Part shown: positions 19,302 through 27,478 of the stretch, in pieces | How positions within the stretch are numbered: position 1 is the stretch's first letter | Layout: every line of letters starts with the position of its first letter | Assembly: GCF_000320405.1 (NCBI RefSeq) | Contig: NZ_KB291618.1 | Location: 1-64,000 of the forward strand | DNA from: Clostridium celatum DSM 1785 | GTDB lineage: Bacteria > Bacillota > Clostridia > Clostridiales > Clostridiaceae | Direction of reading: 5' to 3' | Length of the DNA stretch: 64,000 nucleotides | Notes under the pieces: generated by a model | What the model was told of the DNA's origin: nothing | The model's input: only the letters and a program-made list of their open reading frames with translations | Databases searched by the model: none | Program-made: the position numbers and the translations under genes

Positions 19302-19502
19302 TTAGAAAAGAACATTATCTATATAATCAAATTCTTCTTTTTCTTCTATTCCATTAACTTTTTTATAAACACTAAAAAGAGCAGTTAATTTCTTAGGAGT
19401 ACTTCTCCAAAACTGCTCTTCACTCATACCTAATAAATTTGTCCCCAAATAATAAAGCCACTCCCAATTCCATGTATCCGAATCGGTGTGGCTTTCTATT
19501 CC
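19302..19502 (-). CDS. Tail assembly chaperone extension (gpGT part) reached by -1 frameshift
   Basis: This frame has no start codon of its own near its 5' end. It opens at GGA (19502-19500) and runs 66 codons to TAA at 19304-19302, immediately before the tape measure gene. Its product contains TWNWEWLYYLGTNLLGMSEE followed by QFWRSTPKKLTALFSVYKK, which matches the second tail chaperone domain of many Gram-positive siphoviruses. The upstream chaperone frame ends ATG GGG GAA TAG, and a -1 slip on the GGGGG run (19501-19505) joins the two in frame. Together they give a gpG/gpGT pair that loads the tape measure protein. An internal ATG exists but lacks a convincing ribosome binding site. Confidence 0.75.
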   Translation of the reverse strand, partial: GIESHTDSDTWNWEWLYYLGTNLLGMSEEQFWRSTPKKLTALFSVYKKVNGIEEKEEFDYIDNVLF

Positions 19503-19819
19503 CCCATATTTTCTTCTATTTCAGGCATTGACTCACTTAATGCCTCATTAATTACTGTTCCTAATCTTTCCAAATCACCAAGCTGTAATAGATCTCCTAC
19601 TGATTTTAAAGTTACAGTATCATCTTCAACTTTAATTGCTGCATATAAAAGAGCTCTTATAGCTTTAATTTTCATAAGCTGCAAATCTTCAAAGGCTTTA
19701 TTAATATCACCATAAACCTCTTCTAATTCACAAAATGTATTCATATTAAACTTTAATTCATATTCTTTATTTCCTAAGGTAAATTTAATACCTTTATTTC
19801 TTAATTCTGCTGCTTTCAA
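19496..19819 (-). CDS. Tail assembly chaperone (gpG-like)
   Basis: A 107-residue protein with the typical KFTLGNKEYELKFNMNTFCE start of siphoviral tail chaperones, then an acidic helical region ending EIEENMGE. It lies directly before the tape measure gene, which such chaperones bind and keep soluble during tail assembly. The frame allows a start at 19828, but TTG at 19819 has nine bases of spacing from AAAGGAG. Its end carries the GGGGG slip site used to make the longer gpGT form. Confidence 0.8.
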   Translation of the reverse strand: MKAAELRNKGIKFTLGNKEYELKFNMNTFCELEEVYGDINKAFEDLQLMKIKAIRALLYAAIKVEDDTVTLKSVGDLLQLGDLERLGTVINEALSESMPEIEENMGE

Positions 19820-19847
19820 AATTATCAACTCCTTTCTAAATTTTTAA

Positions 19848-19878
19848 TCAAAAAAAACAGGGCTTATTTTTCCCTGTT
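19848..19878 (-). terminator. Terminator closing the three-gene cassette in the tail operon
   Basis: Stem AACAGGG/CCCTGTT (19856-19862 and 19872-19878), followed on the minus strand by eight T. A strong terminator in the middle of the tail operon is unusual and marks the end of an inserted transcription unit. Confidence 0.85.
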
Positions 19879-19953
19879 AATCTATAATGGTAAAATTATC
19901 TGGACTAATTATACTATACGTTACTCTACCTTAAATTTAGAACTACTCATTAT

Positions 19954-20289
19954 TCACTCAAATGATCCTTCATCTCTATTCGGTACCACTCCCGCTGTTT
20001 CTTCATCTTCAGTATTTTTTATTTCGTCAATTAACTTTTCTTCAGCTGCTTTAGCCTCTTCACTAGTTACTTCCTTTGATTTATTTTTGAAATATCGAAT
20101 AGCTTTTGGTATTTGACAAAGCAGTATTCCCCCAGCAAGTCCCACTAAGGCTATTGAAAACTGTTCATCCTTTCTTAAGTTTGCCCCCTCTTGAAAGCTA
20201 TGCTTCTTAACAGTCTCTATATACTTCTCAGGACCACCATTTTCTTTTGCTTTACGTGATAAATTCGCATAACTCCAGCCTTCAGACAT
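19954..20289 (-). CDS. Single-membrane-span protein of the tail-operon cassette
   Basis: A 111-residue protein of unknown function. Residues 1-45 are charged and helical (WSYANLSRKAKENGGPEKYI), one hydrophobic segment spans about 46-62 (FSIALVGLAGGILLCQI), and the C-terminus is an acidic, alanine-rich tail (SEEAKAAEEKLIDEIKNTED). GGGAGG precedes the ATG. It is the last gene of a three-gene unit with its own promoter and terminator, located between major tail protein and tail chaperone where virion genes are not expected. A lysogeny-expressed function such as exclusion is an inference. Confidence 0.6.
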   Translation of the reverse strand: MSEGWSYANLSRKAKENGGPEKYIETVKKHSFQEGANLRKDEQFSIALVGLAGGILLCQIPKAIRYFKNKSKEVTSEEAKAAEEKLIDEIKNTEDEETAGVVPNRDEGSFE

Positions 20290-20314
20290 ATTTCGCGCCT
20301 CCCTAATGTTTTAC

Positions 20315-20695
20315 TTATATAAAAGCAATTACTACTCCAATCAGTATACATAATATAACACTTGTTAATATCCAAACTTTAACTTTTTCTCCAAATGATC
20401 TAGTTGAACTTTTATCATTTCTAAAATGCCATATATTCCATAATCTCATTGATCTTCTTGTATCCATATTAAACATAGAAACATCATCCATAAGAATATA
20501 TTCAATAAGTGTAGATTTATAATTAGGATATTTTTTGTGCAACACTTTATAATACAGCCATGATAAAAACAGTATAGATGGATAGCTTATCGCCAACCCT
20601 ATTGATAATTCTATACTAAATACATATTTACAAATTAGAAAAATTATCAATGCCACAAAAGATGCTATACGTAAAATACTAAACAATCTTCTCAT
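20315..20695 (-). CDS. Small polytopic membrane protein of the tail-operon cassette
   Basis: A 126-residue membrane protein with hydrophobic segments at about 8-25 (IASFVALIIFLICKYVF), 30-48 (GLAISYPSILFLSWLYY) and 104-124 (VWILTSVILCILIGVVIAF). Between the second and third is a charged cytosolic or external loop rich in Arg, Trp and Asp. ATG at 20695 is nine bases from AGGAGG, better than the ATG at 20701. No family recognised. It lies between the zinc-ribbon and the single-span genes of the same cassette. Confidence 0.6.
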   Translation of the reverse strand: MRRLFSILRIASFVALIIFLICKYVFSIELSIGLAISYPSILFLSWLYYKVLHKKYPNYKSTLIEYILMDDVSMFNMDTRRSMRLWNIWHFRNDKSSTRSFGEKVKVWILTSVILCILIGVVIAFI

Positions 20696-20728
20696 TACCA
20701 TTTTCCTCCTACATATATAAATGAACCT

Positions 20729-20911
20729 CTAGTTATTACCACTTCTAAACGCCTCTTCGGATTCATAAATATTTGATTCTGAAATACTGTTTTTATGACC
20801 ACATTCTGTACATTTCCAAATATATCTATGATCATCAAACCCTAGCTGTTGATTTAAATATGCATTGCAACGGTCACAATACCAATCGATATCATTAAAT
20901 CTATTACTCAT
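20729..20911 (-). CDS. Zinc-ribbon protein (Sec23/Sec24-type finger), first gene of cassette
   Basis: A 60-residue zinc ribbon with CDRCNAYLNQQ and CTECGHKNSI providing four cysteines; the intervening GFDDHRYIWK is typical of small firmicute proteins labelled Sec23/Sec24 zinc finger. GGGGG nine bases before ATG gives a clear start. It is transcribed from a consensus-like promoter about 120 bases upstream and followed by two membrane protein genes. The combination of a zinc ribbon with membrane proteins suggests a membrane-associated complex; function unknown. Confidence 0.65.
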   Translation of the reverse strand: MSNRFNDIDWYCDRCNAYLNQQLGFDDHRYIWKCTECGHKNSISESNIYESEEAFRSGNN

Positions 20912-21028
20912 TAATTTCTATCCCCCTTTCTTTTCTCTTGTTCCATCTAACAATTCATTGAGTAATCATAATTTTCTTACACCTTTCCCAATACCCATAG
21001 ATATTAGAAGAAACATCATAATACACTT

Positions 21029-21056
21029 ATTATACTAAACTTTCCATTTAATTCAA
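21029..21056 (-). promoter_or_regulatory. Promoter of the three-gene cassette inside the tail operon
   Basis: On the minus strand TTGAAT (21051-21056), a 16-bp spacer, then a perfect TATAAT (21029-21034), between the major tail gene and the zinc-ribbon gene. It would allow expression independent of late phage transcription. Confidence 0.75.
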
Positions 21057-21075
21057 ATAACTTTAATGAAATAGC

Positions 21076-21648
21076 TTATAAAGTCACAGCTGGCTCATCT
21101 GGAACTTCTGTAAACCAACCACTAACTATTGAAGTATCAACCCCAGTTCCATCTTCATCAACTATAAATCTATAATTGCCATCAAAATCTCTAGCATAGA
21201 ACTTTCCTGATAGTTTCGCACTTTTAGGATTTGGTTTTTCTGCTTCAGTATCATATTCATCACTTGAAAGTTCAAACTTCCCTTTTAATAACCACACATA
21301 TCTATACTTTCCATTAGTCTTTTTAGATTTAAACCCAAGAGCTATTGTTGGTGGTATATCATCTTTATTTTCTATAAGTACGCCTTTTACAACTTTTGCT
21401 CCTTGAAGTTTTGCTCTACTTGCTAAAGATAATTGATTAACTTCTATCTCAACATCTACTCCTTCAAATGCAGCAATAACATCTTCTACTGAATCATCTG
21501 AATATATATTTTCAGTATTTGATTTTGGTGATAGCTTTGCACTTATAGCTCTTTCTAATTTTTCTGGTGTTTCATAAGTTGCTCCACTTGCAGTATCTTC
21601 TGTTAAAATTGCTATATGAATATCTTTTAATCCCATTTGTCTAGCCAT
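21076..21648 (-). CDS. Major tail protein (phi13 family)
   Basis: A 190-residue tail tube protein. The N-terminus MARQMGLKDIHIAILTED and the core (FEGVDVEIEVNQLSLASRAK, then PPTIALGFKSKKTNGKYRYV and LKGKFELSSDEYDTEAEKPN) are characteristic of phi13-family tubes. The gene is preceded by connector, closure and terminator genes in standard order. GGGGGAAGG gives a good start. It polymerises around the tape measure protein. Confidence 0.9.
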   Translation of the reverse strand: MARQMGLKDIHIAILTEDTASGATYETPEKLERAISAKLSPKSNTENIYSDDSVEDVIAAFEGVDVEIEVNQLSLASRAKLQGAKVVKGVLIENKDDIPPTIALGFKSKKTNGKYRYVWLLKGKFELSSDEYDTEAEKPNPKSAKLSGKFYARDFDGNYRFIVDEDGTGVDTSIVSGWFTEVPDEPAVTL

Positions 21649-21649
21649 T

Positions 21650-21991
21650 CTATCCTTCCCCCTTTTCTTCTAAAAAATAAAATCTAATTCCCTTGTGATA
21701 TATTGCTGTATCACTTTCATATAAATCTTCTTCATTAAGCCTCTTAAATCCACAACTAATTAATAACTCTTTTACATTACTTACTAACTGTGTATAATCT
21801 TCTTTACTCCATATATCCACTTGTATATAATGTCCTGTCATAGCTTCAATATCATCTTCATATTCTTGTCCATTAACTGAATACTCATGAAATGTTATAT
21901 ATACTTTAGCTTTTCCACTATACTTTTGAAAGGATACTGGCATTTTTAAAGGCTTTAAAGCATCAATAATTAATTTATTTATCAAACTCAT
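21650..21991 (-). CDS. Tail terminator/completion protein (DUF3168-like)
   Basis: A 113-residue protein of the small tail-completion class: helix LINKLIIDALKPL, then VYITFHEYSVNGQ, and a central strand HYIQVDIWSKEDYTQLVSNV. Position directly before the major tail gene fits the tail terminator that caps the tube at the head end. ATG at 21991 is preferred over TTG three bases upstream because of spacing from GGGGG. It overlaps the gp10-like gene by 17 bases. Confidence 0.75.
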   Translation of the reverse strand: MSLINKLIIDALKPLKMPVSFQKYSGKAKVYITFHEYSVNGQEYEDDIEAMTGHYIQVDIWSKEDYTQLVSNVKELLISCGFKRLNEEDLYESDTAIYHKGIRFYFLEEKGEG

Positions 21992-22376
21992 CAAGCCCCC
22001 TTTGAAGTTCTTCTTTTATTACATTATTTATTCCTTTTTCATTTTCAATTACTGATTTTTCTGCCCAATGTTGAGCTGGTATTTTACTTGTACCCCATTC
22101 AGTAAACTTACTATAAAAGAACTCTGTATTATCTCCTTTATTAGGACCTATCATTACAAAATCTACTCCATTATCTTTGTTTATTTCTGAAACTTTAATA
22201 TTATCAGCCATATGTTTTTTTATATCACTAGATCTTGGAGCTTTCTTTTCCATACTATCTTTTACAAGTTCACCTGCTTTATCTAACGCTTTCTTTTTAA
22301 TTTCTTCTGACTTCTCACCTAACTTATTTACCTTATCAATAAGTTCAGCCATTCCTTCAAGTTGAATCTTCGCCAT
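21975..22376 (-). CDS. HK97 gp10-like head-tail connection protein
   Basis: A 133-residue protein of the HK97-gp10 family: GMAELIDKVNKLGEKSEEI, KAGELVKDSMEKKAPRSS and the conserved HWAEKSVIENE near the C-terminus. It acts at the head-tail junction during assembly. GGAGG before the ATG is embedded in the closure gene, with which it overlaps by 20 bases. Confidence 0.8.
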   Translation of the reverse strand: MAKIQLEGMAELIDKVNKLGEKSEEIKKKALDKAGELVKDSMEKKAPRSSDIKKHMADNIKVSEINKDNGVDFVMIGPNKGDNTEFFYSKFTEWGTSKIPAQHWAEKSVIENEKGINNVIKEELQRGLDEFDK

Positions 22377-22692
22377 TAGAGTCCACCTCCATAGCTTTTA
22401 TTTCACAATATTTATTTTCATATCTTATGTTATTTATATCTGTTATGTTGTACTTCCTACCTTCAAAATTAATTATCATACTTTCATCTATATCCTTTAT
22501 AAACCTTATAATAAACTTAACTGTCTTTTCTTTATTTATAGTTGCAGCTTCAAAGTATTCTTTACCACTTAAATTTAAAACCTTAGCCCATACAGTTTTA
22601 TAATCTTTCCATTCACTAACTTCAAATCCATTTTCATTAATAGCTGTAACTAATATCTGAAAAGTAATTCTATGTTTTAAACTTCCTATCAT
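22357..22692 (-). CDS. Phage head closure protein
   Basis: A 111-residue protein of the head-tail joining (SPP1 gp16-like) family: IGSLKHRITFQI at the N-terminus, then EWKDYKTVWAKVLNLSGKE and a C-terminal strand region. It seals the portal channel after DNA packaging. ATG at 22692 overlaps the preceding stop (TGATG) and has better spacing from AGGAAGG than the ATG at 22698. Confidence 0.8.
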   Translation of the reverse strand: MIGSLKHRITFQILVTAINENGFEVSEWKDYKTVWAKVLNLSGKEYFEAATINKEKTVKFIIRFIKDIDESMIINFEGRKYNITDINNIRYENKYCEIKAMEVDSNGEDST

Positions 22693-22967
22693 CACCATTC
22701 ATCCTTCCTGTATGAAAATAAAAGCTTAGTCATAATATCTATAACTTCTTTAGCATCATAATCTTCTCTTTTTTCATACATATTAGCTACAGAATACATT
22801 ACTGCTTGTTTAACAATCTCTGGCACTACTTCAAACTCTGATACAGAATATCTAAGAATACCTTCTACTAAATCTTCTGATACGTTAATAAAAGTTGAGA
22901 TGAGTGTATCTTCCTCCTCACCATCAACTCTTAAATATAATTTAATTTCTTCTAATGAAACTACCAT
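22692..22967 (-). CDS. Head-tail connector protein (gp6-like)
   Basis: A 91-residue helical connector: VSLEEIKLYLRVDGEEEDTL and LISTFINVSEDLVEGILRY, then PEIVKQAVMYSVANMYEKRE, the usual pattern of Phage_connect_1 proteins that form a ring under the portal. GGAGG supports the start. It sits 21 bases after the capsid gene in the standard order. Confidence 0.85.
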   Translation of the reverse strand: MVVSLEEIKLYLRVDGEEEDTLISTFINVSEDLVEGILRYSVSEFEVVPEIVKQAVMYSVANMYEKREDYDAKEVIDIMTKLLFSYRKDEW

Positions 22968-22988
22968 ACACTCACCTCCACTAAATTA

Positions 22989-24188
22989 TTATGATGTTTT
23001 CATTTGTATTACTTTTATAGCTTCAGGTAATATCAACTTACCATCAACTCTTTGTGTTGCTTTAAATCCAACTTGTCCATTAGCCGCATATAATTCATTC
23101 AATCTTTGGAATGACCTACCTTGTCTATCTGCTACCCAATAATACTTAAAGTCACCAAAAGCAATAGATTTTGCTCCTGCTCCTAAAGTTGGTATATATG
23201 CTGATGTTTTAACTGGCCTATTTAAAATAGTATCTGGTGCTCCTGCTGTAATTGATGGTTGCCAGATATATTGTCCATTTCCATCTTTAAGCTTTCTAAT
23301 AGCTTTTACTGTAGCATCATTCATTGTGAATATTGCATTTTTTCTATATGGAGATTTTAAAGAATAAAATAAATCCATTATTTCATCTAATGTTATAGCT
23401 GTTGCACCTGCAGCTGTAACTCCAACTTCTGCTCCACCAGTATTTGCAAATATTCCTGTAGGCTTTCCTGTCCCGTCTCCGATAAAGAATGCTTCCTCTT
23501 CTTTAGCTCCAATTCTTCTAGCAAACTCTTTTGCTATATATTGCTCTAAATTAAAAACACTATCATTAAGAAGTTCTTCTGAAACTTTAATGATAGTGGC
23601 TAATTTATATGCTCCTATTGATACTTGCCCGAATGCATCATCTGACTCTGTAATTAAACCTTCTTCATCAACCCATGAAGCAGTTCCTTTAGTTGAAACT
23701 ACAGGTATCTTCCTATCTCCAGAAGAAGTCTTTATTACATTAGCAAGCTGTCTAAATATATTCTGCTCTTCCAAGCTTTCAATTAATGTTCTTTCAAATT
23801 CATCTGGTGCAAGAAACCCTCCCTCACTGTCAGTACCAACTTGAAGTGCATTTTGAATTTCAAAACTGTTTTTATTTCTCATAGTATTCCAGAAAGCATT
23901 ATTATACTCATCTGTTGCTCTTCCTGTCTTTTCTCCTTGAATACTTGCTTTTGGATTATTTCTTATTGCATTTGACGTAGCCTTTGATAACTCTAAATCT
24001 AATGCTGCTTGTCTATCCAATCTATCAATTTCTTTTCCTAAGTTAACAACATCAGCTTCCATCTTCTCATAAGTTTCTGTATCCTCTGCTGATAATAAAC
24101 CTTTATCATTTCTTCTACTATCTAAAAATGATTTTGCACTATCCCATAGCTTTGCTCTTTTTTCTCTTAATTCTAATATTTTATTCAT
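22989..24188 (-). CDS. Major capsid protein (HK97 fold)
   Basis: A 399-residue HK97-type capsid precursor. Residues about 1-95 are a charged coiled-coil scaffold (delta) domain (KILELREKRAKLWDSAKSFL and IDRLDRQAALDLELSK) that the protease should remove. The shell domain follows, with QVGTDSEGGFLAPDEFERTL, the E-loop region and a P-domain; the C-terminal part contains FGDFKYYWVADRQGRSFQRL. ATG at 24188 is seven bases from GGAGG, while the ATG at 24194 abuts it. It lies next to the ClpP-like maturation protease. Confidence 0.92.
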   Translation of the reverse strand: MNKILELREKRAKLWDSAKSFLDSRRNDKGLLSAEDTETYEKMEADVVNLGKEIDRLDRQAALDLELSKATSNAIRNNPKASIQGEKTGRATDEYNNAFWNTMRNKNSFEIQNALQVGTDSEGGFLAPDEFERTLIESLEEQNIFRQLANVIKTSSGDRKIPVVSTKGTASWVDEEGLITESDDAFGQVSIGAYKLATIIKVSEELLNDSVFNLEQYIAKEFARRIGAKEEEAFFIGDGTGKPTGIFANTGGAEVGVTAAGATAITLDEIMDLFYSLKSPYRKNAIFTMNDATVKAIRKLKDGNGQYIWQPSITAGAPDTILNRPVKTSAYIPTLGAGAKSIAFGDFKYYWVADRQGRSFQRLNELYAANGQVGFKATQRVDGKLILPEAIKVIQMKTS

Positions 24189-24204
24189 ACACATTCCTCC
24201 AAAT

Positions 24205-24900
24205 TTAATATTTTAATAACTCTAATCTTTTTAATAATTGATCATGTGGTGTTCCTATATTTTCTACAGGCTGTGTTTCTTTTACCTTTGGTATCTTTCT
24301 CATCAAAGCATTAGTAACTGTTACTTTGTCAAAAATAAATCCATCGGTAATTTCCTCACTATCTTCATATAAAACCGTATCTGCAAATCCTAGCTCCACT
24401 GCCTTTTGTGCACTGAACCAAGTTTCTGCATCCATCATTTTAGATATCTTCTTTCTTGGAAGTGATGTCTTTTTCTCATAAGCATTAATAATACTTTCTT
24501 TTACTTCTGAAAGCATATCAATTCCACTTTGTAGGTCTGAAGCTTCTCCAAATATAACTGTAGCTGGATTATGAATCATCATCATTGCAACTGGTGACAT
24601 TAATATTTCACTACCTGCCATAGCAATAACTGAAGCTGCACTGGCTGCAATTCCATCAATTTTCACAGTTACTTTTCCATCATACTCCTTCAACATATTA
24701 TAAATTTGGCTTGCTGCAAAAACATCTCCACCTGGTGAGTTTAACCATACTACAATATCTCCACCTGAATTAGTTAATTCTGATTTAAACTGCTTTGGTG
24801 TAATATCATCATCAAACCAACTATCTTGAGCTATATATCCATCAAAATATAAAGTTCTTCCTTCTTCATTTTTAACCCAATTCCAAAACTTTTTATTCAT
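24205..24900 (-). CDS. ClpP-like head maturation protease
   Basis: A 231-residue S14-family protease. The catalytic Ser lies in IDGIAASAASVIAMAG and the His in MMMIHNPATVIFG, with an oxyanion-type NSPGGDVFAAS motif upstream. It cleaves the capsid delta domain during prohead maturation. The frame opens at 24936, but ATG at 24900 follows GGAGGGCAGTA and overlaps the portal stop by eight bases, so this start is chosen. Confidence 0.9.
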   Translation of the reverse strand: MNKKFWNWVKNEEGRTLYFDGYIAQDSWFDDDITPKQFKSELTNSGGDIVVWLNSPGGDVFAASQIYNMLKEYDGKVTVKIDGIAASAASVIAMAGSEILMSPVAMMMIHNPATVIFGEASDLQSGIDMLSEVKESIINAYEKKTSLPRKKISKMMDAETWFSAQKAVELGFADTVLYEDSEEITDGFIFDKVTVTNALMRKIPKVKETQPVENIGTPHDQLLKRLELLKY

Positions 24901-26134
24901 TACTGCCCTCCAATTTTGTATTATTTTTATTAGCAAATGCTCCCGCTTCTGAAAGCTTTGTCATGTTACCATTTACTAAATATAAATCTCCACCTAAGTC
25001 ATCTGATATTCTATTCAAATTCTCTAGTTCCCTTATGTCATTAGCTGATAACCAACCATTTTGTCTTCCAACTGCATAACCATTCATACGACTTTGATAA
25101 TCTCCTCTTAATAATCCATCTACATTAAACTTAACAAAGTATTCTTTCTTTTCACTTTCTGAAAACAATGCTCTTTTAATAGCTTGCTCCCATCTAACTA
25201 CCCATGGATCTAAGGTGTACATTACAAACTCAAGACTTTGTTGCTCTATATTTGAAAAACTTGATTTATCTAAATCTCCAATCATATGAGGTGGTATTCT
25301 AAATATCCTTGCTATCTCATTAAGTTGAAACTTTCTTGTCTGTAAGAACTGTGCTTGTTCTGGTGGAATACCTATGCTTTGAAACTTCATTCCCTCTTCT
25401 AATACAGCAACCCTATGTGCATTTTTAGTACCTTGATAAACACTATTCCAGCTTTCCCTTACTCTTGCTGGGTCCTTAACTACACCTGGATGTTCAAGAA
25501 CTCCTCCTGGATTTGCTCCATTTGCAAAGAAACTAGCGCCATATTCTTCTGTTGCTATTGCCATGCCTATTGCATTTTTAGCCATAGCTATTGGAGAATA
25601 GCCTATTAATCCATCAAAACCAAGTCCAGGTATATGCAATACTTCATAATTTCTAAGATAATATTGCTTACCTTCTTTGTTATAAATGTAATAAATCTCT
25701 CCACTATCAGCTCTATCCACAGTCATTCTATCTGGCATAAGAGGGTATAAGGCTATAATATTTCCTCTTCCATCTCTAATTATCTGTGCATATGCATTTC
25801 CCCATAATAAAAGATGACCCATAAGTGTTTCTCTAAACACAAATGAAGTCATCTCTGGATTTGGCTCATCTGCAAGCAAATGATATATTGAATGTTCTGT
25901 AGCTTTTTCTTTACCGCCTTCAGTATGCTTAAAAGTATGAAGTGGTAATGAAGATACTGTTTCTGCAAGTATTCTAACACAAGAATAAACAGCAGTAGTC
26001 TGCATGGCAGTTCTTTCATTTACAGTCTTTCCACTAGAAGTTCCTCCAAAGAAAAAGCTATAACTACTTCCTATTAAACTATTCTTTGGGCCTGCTCTAG
26101 GTTCCCATAACTTTGATATTATTGGTATTTTCAT
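24893..26134 (-). CDS. Phage portal protein (HK97 family)
   Basis: A 413-residue portal of the HK97 class: AVYSCVRILAETVSSLPLH near residue 45, YHLLADEPNPEMTSFVFRET, LLWGNAYAQIIRD, then FQLNEIARIFRIPPHMIGD with SFSNIEQQSLEFVMYTLDPW. It forms the dodecameric DNA entry ring. In most related phages terminase lies just upstream; here a two-gene cassette intervenes. Confidence 0.92.
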   Translation of the reverse strand: MKIPIISKLWEPRAGPKNSLIGSSYSFFFGGTSSGKTVNERTAMQTTAVYSCVRILAETVSSLPLHTFKHTEGGKEKATEHSIYHLLADEPNPEMTSFVFRETLMGHLLLWGNAYAQIIRDGRGNIIALYPLMPDRMTVDRADSGEIYYIYNKEGKQYYLRNYEVLHIPGLGFDGLIGYSPIAMAKNAIGMAIATEEYGASFFANGANPGGVLEHPGVVKDPARVRESWNSVYQGTKNAHRVAVLEEGMKFQSIGIPPEQAQFLQTRKFQLNEIARIFRIPPHMIGDLDKSSFSNIEQQSLEFVMYTLDPWVVRWEQAIKRALFSESEKKEYFVKFNVDGLLRGDYQSRMNGYAVGRQNGWLSANDIRELENLNRISDDLGGDLYLVNGNMTKLSEAGAFANKNNTKLEGSNE

Positions 26135-26157
26135 TTTACTTTCCTCCTAAAAATGCA

Positions 26158-26186
26158 TAAAAAAAGTTCTCTTTTTATAGAGAACT
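26158..26186 (-). terminator. Terminator closing the cassette upstream of the portal gene
   Basis: Perfect 8-bp stem AGTTCTCT/AGAGAACT (26165-26172 and 26179-26186), followed on the minus strand by a seven-T tract, just before the portal ribosome binding site. Confidence 0.85.
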
Positions 26187-26217
26187 AAATTTATATATTA
26201 ATTTTTATGTATGTTAG

Positions 26218-26406
26218 CTAAGATTTTGTTTTAAATTTTCCCTTTGCCATTACTAAAGATACTATTGATCCCACAACTGGAATAGCTTTAATTGCAACTT
26301 CCCCGCCTGTCTTCATAGCGTTTCCCGTTTTAGCTGCACCTTTCGTTAAACAGTGCTTGCATATAGTTCCATCATTCTCTTTTTTACAAAAAATACATTT
26401 ACTCAT
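26218..26406 (-). CDS. Small zinc-ribbon/hydrophobic protein of the portal-terminase cassette
   Basis: A 62-residue protein. It begins with a four-Cys ribbon (CIFCKKENDGTICKHC) and continues with a glycine-rich hydrophobic segment (AIKAIPVVGSIVSLVMA) that could insert in a membrane. It overlaps the preceding 349-residue gene by eight bases, so the two are probably coexpressed. No family recognised. It follows a pattern seen elsewhere in this prophage of a zinc ribbon encoded beside hydrophobic proteins in an inserted cassette. Confidence 0.6.
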   Translation of the reverse strand: MSKCIFCKKENDGTICKHCLTKGAAKTGNAMKTGGEVAIKAIPVVGSIVSLVMAKGKFKTKS

Positions 26407-27448
26407 TAGCTCTCCCCCTTAATAAATCTTTTCCTTTAAACTCTATACAAATATATTTCTTTTCTTGTAGTAATTTTAAGTTGCTATAATTATCTATTTC
26501 TGATAATATCTTTTCTTCATTATCATACCAAGCCAAGCTGCTTACTTCTCCATTTAAAACGACTTTTGATAATGCTTTCATTTTATAAGCAGAATCCTGT
26601 ATTAACCTCTTAGCTGGTTTGAAAACCTCTTCTATAGCCTCTCTATTATTAGTTACTTCATATGAGATTGCCAATAAATTAGTTGCTTCAAAGTATGCAT
26701 TTATTCCTTCTTCTAACTCTGCAAAATTACTTTCAATATCATCATAATAACTATTATTAAATAGAGATTTAAACATTAAAATTAATTTATTCTCTGGTAT
26801 TTTTATATCTTTTTCCATTTCGTCTCTTATATATAATTCTAGTTTAGCCCTTCCATCATTTAAACCACTAATAGCATTAATTATTAGTTGCTTTTTATCT
26901 TCATTGCTATCACTTAACTTCATTGCTTGCTCTAACTTTTCTCTTCCCGATTTAACTAACGCTATTCTATCTAATACTTGCCCTCTTTTTACATCAATAA
27001 GAGTTTTCTGTATTTGATTTAACATTTGTGCTAAATCAGCTAACTGTTGCTGTAAAACCATATTAGATATATTAGCCGATAAATCTTTTAATTTTTCCTC
27101 TACTCCAATACTCACTTCCTCAAGTCTTATCTGATGAACTATATTTTTATTTTTAGGTAATGTTTTATCTATAATAGTGGACAATAACTCTCCATCTTTA
27201 CACTTCATTATATCATACTGTCCACTATTCATTTTTTCAAGTATATCTGTTGGAAACTTAGCCATGTAAGCTTTTTCTGGATTTATTATATCTTTTATTT
27301 TTCCTGCCCCAGAGACCATCTCAGATATTTCATTTAATAAATTTTCCTTAATATTAATATAACGATTACTAAACTTACTCTTTAAAATTTCTGAACCATT
27401 AACTAAATCTATTGAAGTGTAATCATCAATCACTAATAAATCATCCAT
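26399..27448 (-). CDS. Coiled-coil protein of unknown function in the portal-terminase cassette
   Basis: A 349-residue protein I do not recognise. Residues about 30-110 are mixed. From about 120 it is strongly helical (MVLQQQLADLAQMLNQIQKT, AELEEGINAYFEATNLLAIS) with a long amphipathic region, and the C-terminal 50 residues look like a small alpha/beta domain. No signal peptide or clear membrane span. It is transcribed from its own extended -10 promoter and followed by a zinc-ribbon/hydrophobic protein and a terminator, between large terminase and portal where no virion gene is expected. A lysogenic conversion or anti-phage role is inferred from context. Confidence 0.6.
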   Translation of the reverse strand: MDDLLVIDDYTSIDLVNGSEILKSKFSNRYINIKENLLNEISEMVSGAGKIKDIINPEKAYMAKFPTDILEKMNSGQYDIMKCKDGELLSTIIDKTLPKNKNIVHQIRLEEVSIGVEEKLKDLSANISNMVLQQQLADLAQMLNQIQKTLIDVKRGQVLDRIALVKSGREKLEQAMKLSDSNEDKKQLIINAISGLNDGRAKLELYIRDEMEKDIKIPENKLILMFKSLFNNSYYDDIESNFAELEEGINAYFEATNLLAISYEVTNNREAIEEVFKPAKRLIQDSAYKMKALSKVVLNGEVSSLAWYDNEEKILSEIDNYSNLKLLQEKKYICIEFKGKDLLRGRANE

Positions 27449-27478
27449 AAAAATTCTCCTCTTATATTTCCTAAAATT

